DNA from: Capronia americana
Taxonomy: Eukaryota > Ascomycota > Eurotiomycetes > Chaetothyriales > Herpotrichiellaceae
Reading direction: 5' to 3'
Assembly (NCBI GenBank): GCA_016110215.1
Contig: JADWQD010000004.1
Span: 1,674,001 to 1,738,000 of the forward strand
Length of the DNA: 64,000 nucleotides
Under the pieces are notes generated by a model. It was given only the letters and a program-made list of their open reading frames with translations. It ran no database searches and was not told the origin of the DNA. How positions within the stretch are numbered: position 1 is the stretch's first letter; every line of letters begins with the position of its first letter. Of the stretch, positions 33,504 to 44,339 are shown piece by piece. Made by a program: the position numbers and the translations under genes.

Positions 33504-34289
33504 TTATTCTCTCGGGGCCTCAACCGGTGGTCTCGTAATTTGGGAGCCCTCAAGCTCCCGAATTTGCCTGATATTATGATCTGACACTTCCTGCAAGCCT
33601 GGAGCTTGGTATGAGGAGTTTTGCATCCATTTCGGTCCATCGCTGTTTGTTCCGATCTCTTTCAGGTCGCCTTCTCCCCCATCGGCAAGAAAACCAGAAG
33701 CTCTCTTTTTCTCTCGAAACAGCAGCACTAATACCACCAGGAGCGCTATTGACAGGGGCACAGCGATGCCCGCGCCTACACCAGCGAGCCTTCCCGTCGA
33801 GTTACACTTCTGAAGATCAGCGTTCCCGATAGCACTTGAGCTGGACAAAGTGCTCGCTCTTGTTGTTGAGGACGTTTGTGTCGCCTTGGAGCTTGTGGTG
33901 GCGGTGGGTGACTCTGTGATGCTTATCGCCGAGTTGATCGCAGCATTGAGTAGAATAGTGCCTGCTGGCACAACAATCTGCTCCGGAGTTCCGCAGTCTG
34001 AAGTCCTGCATCCAAAATGGCCATTTGAGTCGCACGGCCAGAGCCCGCAGACTGAACCAGGGCAAAGTTCCTGGCAGTACTGAGGACAATCAGGGGACTG
34101 CCAGCTTCTATCGGTACAGCCTCCTCTGTAAGTCGTCATGCCACCATTGTCTAAGCAAACACCGTTGGAGAAGCAGTAGTGGCCGGCATTGCAACATGCG
34201 GTGTAAGTACCTAGGCTTGTGGTGTTGACGCATGGGATCTGGTTGCCATCAGCGATAGTAGCATCCGGCCAGTAACATATTTGGTCCAT
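33504..34289 (-). CDS. Cys-rich ectodomain protein with single transmembrane helix
   Basis: Single exon, 261 residues from ATG 34289. The N-terminal about 100 residues carry 16 or more cysteines (CYWPD, TACCNAGHYC, GGCTDRSWQSPDCPQYCQELC, CGLWPC, CRTSDC). A Ser/Thr-rich stalk (about 125-155) follows, then one membrane helix (about 168-191, LAGVGAGIAVPLSIALLVVLVLLF) with a basic stop-transfer REKKR, and a cytoplasmic tail of about 65 residues. This sensor-like layout is common among uncharacterised ascomycete surface proteins. No signal peptide follows this ATG, which is odd for an ectodomain; a short 5' exon may be missed, as the frame is open upstream to a non-ATG start at 34307. Function unknown. 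Confidence 0.7.
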   Translation of the reverse strand: MDQICYWPDATIADGNQIPCVNTTSLGTYTACCNAGHYCFSNGVCLDNGGMTTYRGGCTDRSWQSPDCPQYCQELCPGSVCGLWPCDSNGHFGCRTSDCGTPEQIVVPAGTILLNAAINSAISITESPTATTSSKATQTSSTTRASTLSSSSAIGNADLQKCNSTGRLAGVGAGIAVPLSIALLVVLVLLFREKKRASGFLADGGEGDLKEIGTNSDGPKWMQNSSYQAPGLQEVSDHNIRQIRELEGSQITRPPVEAPRE

Positions 34290-34772
34290 AATTGAGGAAA
34301 GGGACACAGAAGCCTTGTGGAAGCCATAGTGTAGATTTCCACGTATAATGGCTGAACCGGAGCATCAAGACAGGGGCGGACCGAAACGAAGTAGGGGATG
34401 AAGGTAACATTGCCTGGCGAGATTGCTCGACATTAACCCTTCCACTTTCCCCCCTCAAGCGACAGGTACTAAACAGGGAGACCCAGTTAAAGCTGTGCCA
34501 GCCACACCAGGAGGGCTAGTTATGTAGCTATGGCTTGGGCGGACCATGGGCACAGGTGGATGTGTTCAGGTAGTAAGTCGCGCACCCTGCTAACCGACAA
34601 CCCCGGTTAACCGATCCCGCGAACGCGTTAATCTACGATGCACAGAAAAAAATGGGGCCTAGGGGCTAAGTAAGTCAAGGGTCTCGGCAAGGCGTTCACG
34701 GCTGTAGTCAGGCTCAGGATACTTAAACTGGCAGGTGCTCAGGTCCTAAACCGGAAATCGACTTTGGACGAG
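34290..34772. other. Intergenic region between membrane-protein gene and HET relic
   Basis: About 480 bp with no gene. Any upstream exon of the Cys-rich membrane protein would lie here. Confidence 0.4.
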
Positions 34773-35054
34773 TCAAGAGTCGTGGGGGGTAAAATCTGTA
34801 GAGGTGACATTACTAGATGTAGCATGTGTCCACCAGAAGTAATCGAGGTTGTCCTTCTTCGCTTGCTCGCCGCAGAATCGGATCTTCGCATAGCCGGCCT
34901 TGTTCTTAAAAGATTGGTGTATCAGATCGTCGAAATCGACCTCGTCCTTATCATCTCCCCACGTATGCGAGAGGATTGCGTAGCGAGGGATGTCATCTTG
35001 AAGGTTTCCAGTTAGGCGGAGCTCGCCCTGATCGTCGAATTTTAGAAGCCGCAT
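34773..35054 (-). pseudogene. HET-domain fragment (heterokaryon incompatibility), broken
   Basis: From MRLLKFDDQGELRLT the frame encodes the first third of a HET domain: RYAILSHTWGDD, a DLI segment, KNKAGYAKIRFCGEQAKKDNLDYFW. In intact HET proteins this is followed by VDTCCIDK. Here the frame reads YFWWTHAT and stops about 20 codons later. Shifting by one base after YFW gives VDTCYI and then a stop. So a single-base loss, then a premature stop, ended the gene; no downstream HET or effector part is visible. HET genes control self/non-self recognition and turn over rapidly in filamentous ascomycetes. Read as a degenerate relic. Confidence 0.75.
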
Positions 35055-35219
35055 GGTGTTGGGTGAGCACAGGGCGGCATCACCCTGTCCCAAAGAGAGG
35101 TGCGCTGGCCGTGGATTTACCTCGTCTTGGTGTGCACACCCGCAAATTGAATTTGATCCGCTCTTCAATGTCCCTTCGGTGCTCGTACAGAGTAGTTCAT
35201 GTTGACGAGATCCTCTTCC

Positions 35220-36565
35220 CTACGCGGCTACTCTGGCCTCTTCCTCCTCCCAGTCGTGCAGGCTGACGATTTCATCCGGCAAAACCGCTCTAGCCCTGCT
35301 AGACTCGTAGATCTTTAAACGAGAAGAAGTCCCGTCTCTGGCGCCGACGACAACACATCGTTGGCCCTTCGTCGACCGCGCAGCTTCGCGGAGTTTCTTG
35401 AGCAGGTTGACGAGCTTCTTCAGGTGGATCTGGTGCTGTTTCTCCCAACGTTCAAACTCTGGTTTCATCGCGAGCTTGTGGACTTGCTGGAAGTGGCCAT
35501 TCGTGTGATAGCCCACGAAGAGGTTCGGTGTTTGCGCAAACCATAGCTGCGGGAGTACCTCGTCGATCTTCAACTGGCGATGCAATGCTCGTGTCTTGAT
35601 TTCGATGATGGTGGCCGGTGGCACCACGCGACCCTCGCTCAATACCTGCACAGAACCAGTGGCTTGAACCTGTGGCGAGGCAATTGACATTGACTTCAAA
35701 CTGTCCAGCAGATCATCTGTGTCACCAGCCTTGTCACTTTCCGCAGTCTTTGCTTTACCACTTGGCTCTCCGACGTCATCTGTACACCCGTCTGCCTCGT
35801 ATCGGACCAGGCATCGAAGGCCCCCAAGCCTGTACCGAACCACCCGATGGTGCGCAGTGCTGGCCTGTAAGGCTTTGTCGAATGTTGTGGTGACGCGCTC
35901 AAAGCCATGGCCATAGCCAAAGTTTTCGTGACCGAGGATTATGTGTTTGAGCTCAGCTTCCCAGCGGCAGAGAAACATGACGCCGCCTTGGAGTTGGACA
36001 TCGATGCGGAATGATCGGTCCACGTCTGCGCAGACAAAGCGTAATAATTTGCGGAGGCAGTTGCGGTCGGTGACGAGGTCGAAGTCGCGCATACTCAGGT
36101 CAGGCTGCATCACGGCAAGGGACCGAAACAGTGCCTCGGCAGGGTACGTGGCACAGCGGGCGGTGTTCTGGTCAATGAAGTATGTGCCTTCGTCCTTGTT
36201 GACTTTGAAGGGAGGTTCGTTGGATTTCCAAACTGCAGGGGCCCCTTCGTTCTGATCAGTAAGGTTGCCGCTGGTCCAAAGAGAGAGAGCTGCCTACCAG
36301 GGACATAGATGACCGGGTTGTCATCGTCAACCCAGTTGTACGATGAGAGGAATTCGTAGTCAGTCAGGGAGATGGCTTTGTCACCGTCGCCGTCGAGAGG
36401 TACCGGAAGACTGTGAGAATCCATCGTCTCCAACATCTTGCCAGTATCTACCAGCATCCCCTTTCCTGGTTCATCAGGGGGAGTGGCTCCATGTTTGAAC
36501 CTGCAGTAAGCTCCTCTCTTGCATCTCCCTTGGAGCCAAAACATGCAGGTTGGCAGGGTAGTCAT
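35220..36565 (-). CDS. CCCH zinc-finger protein of a fungal-specific family
   Basis: Minus strand; exons 36565-36298 and 36244-35220 with a 53-nt intron (36245-36297); 430 residues. Residues about 7-26 form one CX7CX5CX3H finger (CMFWLQGRCKRGAYCRFKHG), a type that usually binds RNA. After YNWVDDDNPVIYVPG the splice leads to YFIDQNTARCATYPAEALFRSL and MQPDLSMRDFDLVTDRNCLRKLLRFV, a block typical of a large Pezizomycotina protein family, often mislabelled as geranylgeranyl pyrophosphate synthetase-like. There is no prenyl-synthase motif here. The C-terminus is Lys/Arg-rich with helical segments and ends LHDWEEEEARVAA. The acceptor (GAAG) was picked because it alone keeps phase. Function unknown, possibly nucleic-acid related. 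Confidence 0.75.
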
Positions 36566-37229
36566 CACGGAGGTCTCTAGGTGTCTGTCTGTTCGACAAA
36601 CAAATGGGTACTTCTTAAGAAAACGAAATGTCTACGACCCTTTTGTGAGGAGGGGCAGTGAGGCTGAATCAAAATCTCAGGTTGTACAAGCTTGCTGTCA
36701 TTATGCATGGTGCCTTTTCCGGCGTAAAGTTGTAGCTGGGAAATTCACCTTCAGCTCGTCACGCCTCGACAAGGGTCCAGTTAAGATATGGGAACCTGTT
36801 TCGGGCTCTCGTTGGAGGATCGCATTCCTTGGCCGGGGTGAAGCAGAATAGCCAGCCTCACAAAGAAAAAGAGAGCAGAAAGAGGGTAAAAAATCTCGAG
36901 CAGCGGATCGTTGTGACAATAGTTGCCCTGGGCGAAAGTTAATTTTATCTATATAGCTACAGCCCCCCCTCAGATAATGCAGGATTATGAGCAATTGCGG
37001 GAGAGATTACTGCTGCCGCAGCATATGTGGCATTCAAGAAGACAGCTCCTCGCCGACCTCAATACCAAAAAACAGCATGGCTTCGAAATAGGGATCAACA
37101 AAATGACCAGGAGCCTTCGAACCGCGTAATCGAGAACCTGGGCCTACATCTCTTCTAAGGCGAACAATATGCCTCGAGCATCCAGCTAGTCGCGGTTCAA
37201 TGCGTACTCACACGACGACAGACTGAGGA
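36566..37229. other. Intergenic region
   Basis: About 660 bp, with A+T-richer patches near 36890 and 36940. It holds the CCCH-gene promoter and the 3' end of the DUF6594-like gene. Nothing else is supported. Confidence 0.45.
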
Positions 37230-38317
37230 TCAGCCATTATTGCTCAGAAATACAACCAGAATACCAGTATACCTATGCCAAGTGCGTTAGAATCATTTCG
37301 TGGCTCTCTCCTCCACAACCAAGACGGAGCAGTTCCACCTACCCAGCTATTACCGCGAGGCTTGCGTTCTCGATACTGTTGGATAATATCGAGGCTATCA
37401 CAGACGTGATGAAGAATGCGGCTGTGATGGTCAAGAGCTTCGCCGTCACGTTCGTCAGATAGGTCAGGACAAAAAGAGGCCCAATCACCATGATACAGAA
37501 GGTCAGGTTGATTATGATCTTCTCTGCGAATCGTACTTTTTTCTCTGAATAGAGGAGGACTGGGAGCTGCTCTTGCTTCGATCGATCCTATATTTGATGA
37601 GGTTCTTGTTTCAGCGTCTTTCCCTAGGTGAGGTCCAGAGCCCTATTAGAGGAGTGGAAGCAACAGGATAGGAGGTTCGCGGAATGCTTACTGTTTCGAA
37701 AACCTTTTGCAAATTCTTGTTTCTATCCACCAAGCCGTGTAGCCAATGTTTTGGGGTGCAGCCGAGCGAAACAAGGTCGTTCCAACCGTTTCCTTTGTTG
37801 AGTTCTTCTGCAAGTTCCGTCCGATCCTTTGCAAGTTTCATGAATTTTTTGACCAAGCGGTCTGGTGTCTCGGTCAACTTCATCAACGATTCCTGGCGCA
37901 ACAGCGCTTCATCTGGGGGTTAAGAGGCTAGTTTAGTTGCTTGGTGCATTTACATTGCAGAGGCTCACACCGCTTGAAGTAAGAGAGAATGGAAGATAGG
38001 TGGGATGGGACGGACGCACCATATTTTTTCAGTTCTCCTTCCAGTTTTGGTAGAAGCTCCGTAAGTCTCTCGAACTTTGATATAGAGTCCGGCCCTTTCA
38101 CTAACTCCATATCTGCTATTTCTTCATCTCTGATTGCAAGCTGTCGCTGTTGGAACAAGAGACTGTACAGGTGCAGTCTTTTGAACTTGCGGAATACGAC
38201 ATGATCGGTGTCCATGTCCATGAACTCGAAGATGGGTGGGAAGTTTGGGGCCCCAGACTCTCGCCATGAGGCGTTGGAGGAAGGAGATCTTGTCGTAACT
38301 GGTTGCTCGCTCAACAT
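37230..38317 (-). CDS. DUF6594-like membrane protein
   Basis: Minus strand, four exons: 38317-38020, 37912-37692, 37587-37343 and 37272-37230; 268 residues. The N-terminal region has FPPIFEFMDMDTDHVVFRKFKRLHLYSLLFQQRQLAIRDEEIADME, the start-of-domain pattern of DUF6594, followed by charged helices. The C-terminus has the expected cluster of hydrophobic helices (KIIINLTFCIMVIGPLFVLTYL, LLTITAAFFITSVIASIL, and VIAGYTGILVVFL across the last splice). All four exons join in phase and reproduce the family layout of cytosolic helices followed by C-terminal membrane spans. The biochemical role is unknown; such genes are numerous and often lineage-specific in filamentous ascomycetes. The donor of intron 1 is GTGCGT. 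Confidence 0.8.
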
Positions 38318-39039
38318 CTTGGTTCCTGTACTAAGGGGGGGGAAAGTGATGGAATAGTCGGGCAGAAGACGTAAAATTGACCGAGCCAGCACGAATGGCG
38401 ATAGTGATGAGAAAAGGCAGACGGCCACCGGTCGCAGAGATTTCAGCCTGTTGCCTTCCGAGCCTTTCCTTTTCATTGTCGTTAAATCTGTTGCACGGCG
38501 CTTATCCTGTTGCCCTGACCGGCCTCAGTCTCGAGGGGCGGCCCGGTCATCCTGGCCGAACAGATCGATTTCCCACCATCCTAGACCATAAAGGGTGATT
38601 TTGAAACAGAGCGAAGCATAGTGAGGCTGACACTCAGTGTTCCCAAAACAACCCAGGTCTTTGTCCAGCGAGACACTCAGCGCCGAAAGCTGACGAAAAT
38701 CATACCGCCGCTGTGCAAGTTTTCTTGACTGTTCCCGAATGATCGAGAGTGGAAGGAGCTTGAGATTTTCTTGAGGTTAGATATCGACTTCCAGGGCTCA
38801 TTCTTGTGATGGATTGGTCTCGAAACATTTGTTCTCCGGTCTGGCGCAGGGACGAAGTGTAGCTGGACGTGGTGGAAAGGCCCTTGGCGCCCATATGTAA
38901 CGTGGAATGACAGCCCACAGGACCTAACAGGCTCCGTACGGCGCCCGTTGTGCCCAAATGCCCTTAGATTACGCGCCTATAGCCTATCGTCCCCCGGACC
39001 CCTTGCACGAACACTATGTACCTGTTGATCCCAAGGTGT
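38318..39039. other. Intergenic region
   Basis: About 720 bp with the DUF6594-like gene promoter and the 3' end of the serine hydrolase gene. No other gene is seen. Confidence 0.45.
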
Positions 39040-40749
39040 CTACTCAACCTTTTGTCTATACGCGTACTGCGCACCTGGGCGTACCAGCGCCAGGCGATTC
39101 CCGCTCCTTTGGACTTCAAACCTCAAGTCTCTCCAAACGGACCATGTCTCAAAGCTGAAACCTTGTTTCCCAGGGCGCACCATCACCATATCGGGACCAA
39201 TATGTACGAGGTTCATCGTCGAAGAAGTTTCTGTGCTGGTATGGAATTGAACCGTGCCATCTTCATGAACTGTGATGCCTTGCTCATAACGTTCATGAGT
39301 GTATTCTCCTGCCAGATCTCCTGCAGGACGAGGCGAAACCTGCGTTAGTTCTTCAGGGTGCTCGATCTGCTCGAGCATCGTGCGGCACAGCTTCCCCTCT
39401 TCAATTGCGCGTTCGATGATATTAACGCGAGCCGACAGATGCAGTGCTTCCTGCAATATGAGGTTTGATATATGGAATGTGGTGTCGATGGCCCCGTTAG
39501 AGTTCCCCAGAACGATAAGGGAGATTCTTCGCTTGGGCATCAAAGTCGCGTTGCAGCCAAAGCCATCAATGTATCCAGCTTTTCTGAACGCGATTTTCAT
39601 TCCTTCGTCCCGGGTTCTCAGCTCCCCAAGGTGGTAGGGCGTGTACTGCTTGGGATGGAGGTAGGTATTCGGGGATTCACTGTAATCTCCTTCACCCAGC
39701 AGGGTTCTATATCCGCAAGGGGCCATTGGTTCGCCCCCAAAGAACATTTTCAGGTCATCTTCGTCGAGGCCCAGCCGACCTTCGCCGTCAAGCGCAAGGA
39801 GTATCTCTCGATTGAATGCCGCTAGGTCTCTCAGCGAGGACCGAAGTCCCATAGGCGCATATTGGACCACGTGGGTAAGATGATTGAATCTGTCCACCGT
39901 GGATTGAGTACCATCAGCTGAGACTCGCGTACCGTCAACGAGTACTCTCTCGCTCTCCTTTGATCGTAGGGTTTCGATGTCAAAGGTGGTCTCTTTCAGT
40001 CCCAGCTTGTCAATAATCTCCTCCTTCACCAACAGCCACAAGGGCTTTTTGGTTATGAGTTCGAGGAGGATACCAAGAAAGATATAATTCGCGTTGCTGT
40101 ATTCGAACCTGTTCTCCTTACTATCTCCGTACTTGTCGTTGGTGATCTGAGCTGCAACTCTGAGAAACTCTTCATTCTCTGACAGAAGAGGTGAGCCTTC
40201 AGGGGCAATTAGGTATTCGTTCATAGCGGCAAAGGCCCTGACATGAAGCAAAAGCTCCAATATCGAAGGATTGCTGTTTAGCCATATCTCTGGATACCCG
40301 CGTTTGTCTCGTTTCTCATTGAACAATATGAATGCTCGGGTATCCCAAGTCACATCGTGTGCTTTCTGGAAAGTTTTGTCCTTGAGTAAAAGGATCCACG
40401 TCAAGGCAATAAAGGATTTGCCGTAGGATCCGACAGGATATATGAAGCTGCTGGCCTCTTCTCCTTCAATCCGGAACCTGTCTCGTCCACCATGGGAATC
40501 TGTAGCTATGTCGTTCGGAGGAATCGCAGAAGACCCGTCAGAGTCATGACGCTCAAGAGTTTTGGATTCGGAGTACGGTACTCGGAGGTTCAAAATCTGG
40601 ACTTGCTGATCCGGTGGTTGCAAATCCAAGACTTCGAAGTGTATGGCAATGTGCTCCTGTCTTGCATGGGTCAGCAGCTCAACGACTTGGTTGATGAACC
40701 TCCTCGAAAAGAGCCTAAATCGGGGCTCTAAAGACGCTTTACCGCCCAT
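39040..40749 (-). CDS. Beta-lactamase-fold serine hydrolase
   Basis: Single exon, 569 residues from ATG 40749. It shows the class C beta-lactamase/LACTB signatures: SxxK as SYGK (Ser108, Lys111) in IYPVGSYGKSFIALTW, and YxN as YSN (about 217-219) in RFEYSNANYIFLG. A later GYIDGFGCNATLMPKRRISLIVLGN probably replaces the KTG strand. The C-terminal about 120 residues form an extra beta region (GEYTHERYEQGITV, MVMVRPGKQGFSFETW). Members hydrolyse esters, amides or lactams, often in secondary metabolism, but no metabolite genes are adjacent. No signal peptide is visible. The frame is open a few codons upstream to a TTG; the ATG is preferred. Confidence 0.88.
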   Translation of the reverse strand: MGGKASLEPRFRLFSRRFINQVVELLTHARQEHIAIHFEVLDLQPPDQQVQILNLRVPYSESKTLERHDSDGSSAIPPNDIATDSHGGRDRFRIEGEEASSFIYPVGSYGKSFIALTWILLLKDKTFQKAHDVTWDTRAFILFNEKRDKRGYPEIWLNSNPSILELLLHVRAFAAMNEYLIAPEGSPLLSENEEFLRVAAQITNDKYGDSKENRFEYSNANYIFLGILLELITKKPLWLLVKEEIIDKLGLKETTFDIETLRSKESERVLVDGTRVSADGTQSTVDRFNHLTHVVQYAPMGLRSSLRDLAAFNREILLALDGEGRLGLDEDDLKMFFGGEPMAPCGYRTLLGEGDYSESPNTYLHPKQYTPYHLGELRTRDEGMKIAFRKAGYIDGFGCNATLMPKRRISLIVLGNSNGAIDTTFHISNLILQEALHLSARVNIIERAIEEGKLCRTMLEQIEHPEELTQVSPRPAGDLAGEYTHERYEQGITVHEDGTVQFHTSTETSSTMNLVHIGPDMVMVRPGKQGFSFETWSVWRDLRFEVQRSGNRLALVRPGAQYAYRQKVE

Positions 40750-42428
40750 CGGCGACCTTCTCTTGCACAAAAGACCCAGTATTCTTGAAATATATTGTTA
40801 TAGTGTTCTTTCCGCACGTAACTGTCGAGGAGGATGCGCAGGAGGATGCGATAGCAGCTGCCAGTGGGAGAAGCGCCGCGCCGAGGGACGGCATCAGGGG
40901 CATCCTCCTGCCAACCCATGAAGGCAACTGCACTTGGGAAGTTATATTTGCTGCACCGAGTCTCTCACAACTGCAGCAACACTTAATTTATTCGGACTGC
41001 GAGTTGAGACGTCATCTCAAAGTTTATACCTTCCTCAGATCGGGCACAGACCACTCGCTGCCGCAAGCTCCGCCGTCTGCCCAGTAGCTGCGCAACTCTG
41101 CATGAACGCACAAGAACAAAAAAGATACAAGATGTCGGCAAAGATAAAACGACTACCCACGTGCTTGCCACGGGAGGATTTGGCCTGGGAAGACATCTGG
41201 TAAACGGCAAAGGCCTAATCGCACAACTGGAGCCGCATCCTGAATGACTGAGTGAACAGCAGACGCGTCTCCTGAATCCTTAGCAACAGACTGGAGCAAG
41301 TCACTTACTCGTCCGTGTCGTCCATCGAAAGACTCCATTGCTCGAGAATACTGGCGAGACCGAAATCCTTCGTGGCCAACCTGGGCAGAGCCAAATAAGA
41401 TCGGCCTGGGACTCGAGGGTTAAAAATACCAAACACCACCAAGTCATGAATGGCAGCTTGTGGGGAGATATTCCGGAGATGGGAATGAAAGCTGTACAGA
41501 GGATCAGCGCCTTGACTGCTCTTTGGTCGAATTCTGCGGACGAAAAGCCACTGTCTCCCCTCAGAAAGAGATGGATCCTGGGACTTGGACATAGAGATAA
41601 GAGAAGCCCGAGAGCACACTTTGGAGCGGCGTCGATACAATAAAACTCGCTCGACACAAGAAAATTTGGGGCGCAGCTGTTGATGGAGACATCTTGTTGA
41701 TTCAGCCTGATGATCGATTTGGGGCTCCCTCTCGGTAGGCAGCGACGGTGATGGAGGGCGACGGCGGACAGGTAAACGGGAACGCACGCTCCGACATTCC
41801 AAAGGCCAAATGCCCAATGAGCATGTTCACTGGACGGCGCGGTGACAGCAGTAACGTGACAGGATTAACGGCACACCTCTCGCCGTGAGATGTCCGAAAT
41901 GGAGTTGGACTCCAGCCGATGATCAGAAGAAAGCCTTGAGATATTGGTATGGCCCTTCCCCAAATGAACACTGGCTCCGTTGCTTGTATGCAATGGCTTC
42001 TGGAAGCCAGCACAAAGGACTGACGATCTTACGTGAAGCTGGGTTCTGCATTTCCAGGGGACGTCTGCAGATGGTTTACGACCCCTGTAGCACATGGCCA
42101 AGACATATTCCTGCGACAGGGACGCACAGGTAATTGGGGGCTCAGACGCCACGCCAGCTGCAGAAGACCACGAGGAGCAGCTGTCAATGCAGCTACTGCA
42201 GAACCCTGCATCCCCGGCTGCAGGTGGGCGAATGTGCCGTAAAGGTGAGCAAACATTCAAGACGCAGGCTACGGCAGTGTCTACAATAACTACTCTGTTT
42301 AAATACAGACCTGGTCCCATGCAGTGGGAAAATGAGAGACGGCTCGAGACCCCGACCGCAAGCACCGAGAGCCAGGGACCAAAAATCGAGGATCAGATCG
42401 TTCAACCGCCACCTTTCTACGTGTCACT
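40750..42428. other. Intergenic region with one weak coding candidate
   Basis: About 1.7 kb. A minus-strand segment at 41305-41592 has protein-like composition and a splice donor and is listed separately. Nothing else is convincing. Confidence 0.4.
41305..41592 (-). CDS. Possible hypothetical gene, first exon
   Basis: From ATG 41592 the frame encodes about 95 residues (MSKSQDPSLSEGRQWLFVRR ... FGIFNPRVPG ... LEQWSLSMDDTDE) and then hits a TAA that is part of a perfect GTAAGT donor. So this looks like a first exon whose downstream exons I could not assign. Alternatively it is a short stand-alone frame or a chance ORF. Confidence 0.3.
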   Translation of the reverse strand: MSKSQDPSLSEGRQWLFVRRIRPKSSQGADPLYSFHSHLRNISPQAAIHDLVVFGIFNPRVPGRSYLALPRLATKDFGLASILEQWSLSMDDTDE

Positions 42429-42835
42429 ATGTCCTCCGGGGCATCTGGCCAGCCAAAAAGCTTTGGCAAGATCAACCCCCACTCCGTTCCTGATCTAGGT
42501 TATGGGAAGAACCGAAAGCCAGCCGGAAAGCAGGGAGCACCCAAACACAAACCTCCCACCATGCCCAGAGAACCGGCTGCTAAGCCGGGCCCTGTGTCCA
42601 AAGGAAAGGCGAAGAAAAAGGATGCGAAGGCAAGATGTCTTTCCCTGCCCGTTTTCGTGGTGGTTGACACATACAGTCAAAATGTCAGATTCTGTAGGAA
42701 GCTGATGAGCGGCTTAAGGCCCTAAGATTTCAATTGGGTGCTGGAATCTCCGAGTCTCTGGGCAACCTCGAGAGCGTCAATCGGGCCGACCGTGTCAGTT
42801 CTGGGACGCTGGCGAGACTCGTCAGCAGTGACTAA
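42429..42835 (+). CDS. Small lysine-rich hypothetical protein
   Basis: Two exons, 42429-42629 and 42698-42835; 112 residues. The N-terminus (MSSGASGQPKSFGKINPHSV) and middle are Lys/Pro/Gly-rich, ending KGKAKKKDAK. The join to EADERLKALRFQLGAGISES makes a plausible amphipathic helix. The intron would need a GC donor (GCAAGA at 42630) and a TGTAG acceptor. Read through, the first exon continues 31 codons to a stop. I do not recognise a family; the composition suggests a nucleic-acid-associated or disordered protein. Confidence 0.45.
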
Positions 42836-44339
42836 CCCCACACACTATGTACGCTGGCACAGGACACCGGCATTCTCAAGTGGAGGCAGGCAGTTCAGGG
42901 AGCTCACTGTAGCCTCGGCGTGATTCGACGTAGCTAGGCCTCTTTATCATTTACTTGGGCACGAATGTAGTGTTGAATCTAGCTTGGAGCTGATTTTCTC
43001 ATTCTTTAGAGACCAACAAATGTAAGGGCAGCGCAGCAAGGAGAATGGCATCGAACAATGAAATTCCCTTTGCTCGAGGCACTGGGGATAGGTTGTACTT
43101 ACTAGCTAACATAGACAAGCGCGATGCCCCGGAAGCACGATTACGTTTCGGAAGGAACGGATCCGGCCCGTTCGGCCCATAGCCCCCGAGATGAAGATTT
43201 ATTAGGCGGCTGCCCTGCTAGCTACAAAGCAGCACGAATATCACTGCGACCAAGGCTTCGGGTTTCCAGCACGAAGAACAACATCATGTTGGTATGACTA
43301 TCTAGGGCGCCAGAATCTGCAAGGCAACGCAGGACACTACCGTTCAACAAGGCTAGTAGCAATAATACGTACGGCGCAACGACGCCTACACTCAGAACCA
43401 AGCCTACCTAACGACAGCCAAATGAGCTAACCAGGACAGATGCGAACATTGCTACTCGGAATCGTGGTCCCCCAGCCTCCCCTCGGGTCTGTGACGGTAC
43501 GCCGGTGCCGCATCCACGACGCTCGATGATATCGCCAGTCTGACTACGAGTAGTAGTACGAGTACTCGGTATGCAGAGCCATCCTTCCGGCGCCCCATGT
43601 TGTCTTTCCCCATGCGTTCTCATTGCACAGAGCATTTGCACGCAGGACCCTTCGGGCAATCATCCCCTCATCTCTCAGCATTAGCTCGTGCGCCTGCAAG
43701 TCTGCGGCTTGCTTGACCCAGCGTCTCTAGTCCCCCGAGCCGCAGCTCGCTCGCTAACTAATCAAGCAAGGAAATGTAAGGCGAGGGGTGTGAGCCTCCA
43801 GCTCCTTTCTTCGGACCCATTCTCCTGCTTCATTTTATGCTTGCGCGTCCTCTCTGCCAACAGAAAGCGAGATGTCAATTCCCATGGTGGCTCTGCATTT
43901 GTCGACGACGGGGGATACCCGTCCCTTCGCATGGAGCTCCTCTCCAAATAAAACAATCCAAATTCAGACTTCCGAGCGGCCACATATGCGAACATCGCAG
44001 ACGGGTCATGCTAAAACAACAGAGTCGGTCAGTCATTGGATGATTCTTCCTACATTGGGGACAGATTGAATACCAGTCCAAGATTTGCAGTAGTGATCAT
44101 AAGACGACGAAATGTTTGCTTTCCCTTTACGCACTTCAGACATTATCATGCGCAGACAATTACTGTAGATTGAGATAGGCGTAGGACGAAAGAACGGCCA
44201 ACAAGGACATTGAAAGCAAAGTGGACCACGAAAGATAACCGGAGAATGCATTATGTTCATTCCTCATTACCACGTCTGTACCGCTTCCTGATCGTGAGTG
44301 ACTATGTACAAGATCATCCACTGATTGGAAACGCTGTGC
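42836..44339. other. Intergenic region
   Basis: About 1.5 kb of mixed short frames. Nothing on either strand is consistent with a spliced gene. It contains the 3' end of the peptidase gene. Confidence 0.45.

Noticed and set aside
39040..40749. Part of a secondary-metabolite cluster centred on the beta-lactamase-like gene
   Set aside because: No polyketide synthase, peptide synthetase, terpene cyclase, P450 or transporter gene lies in the window.
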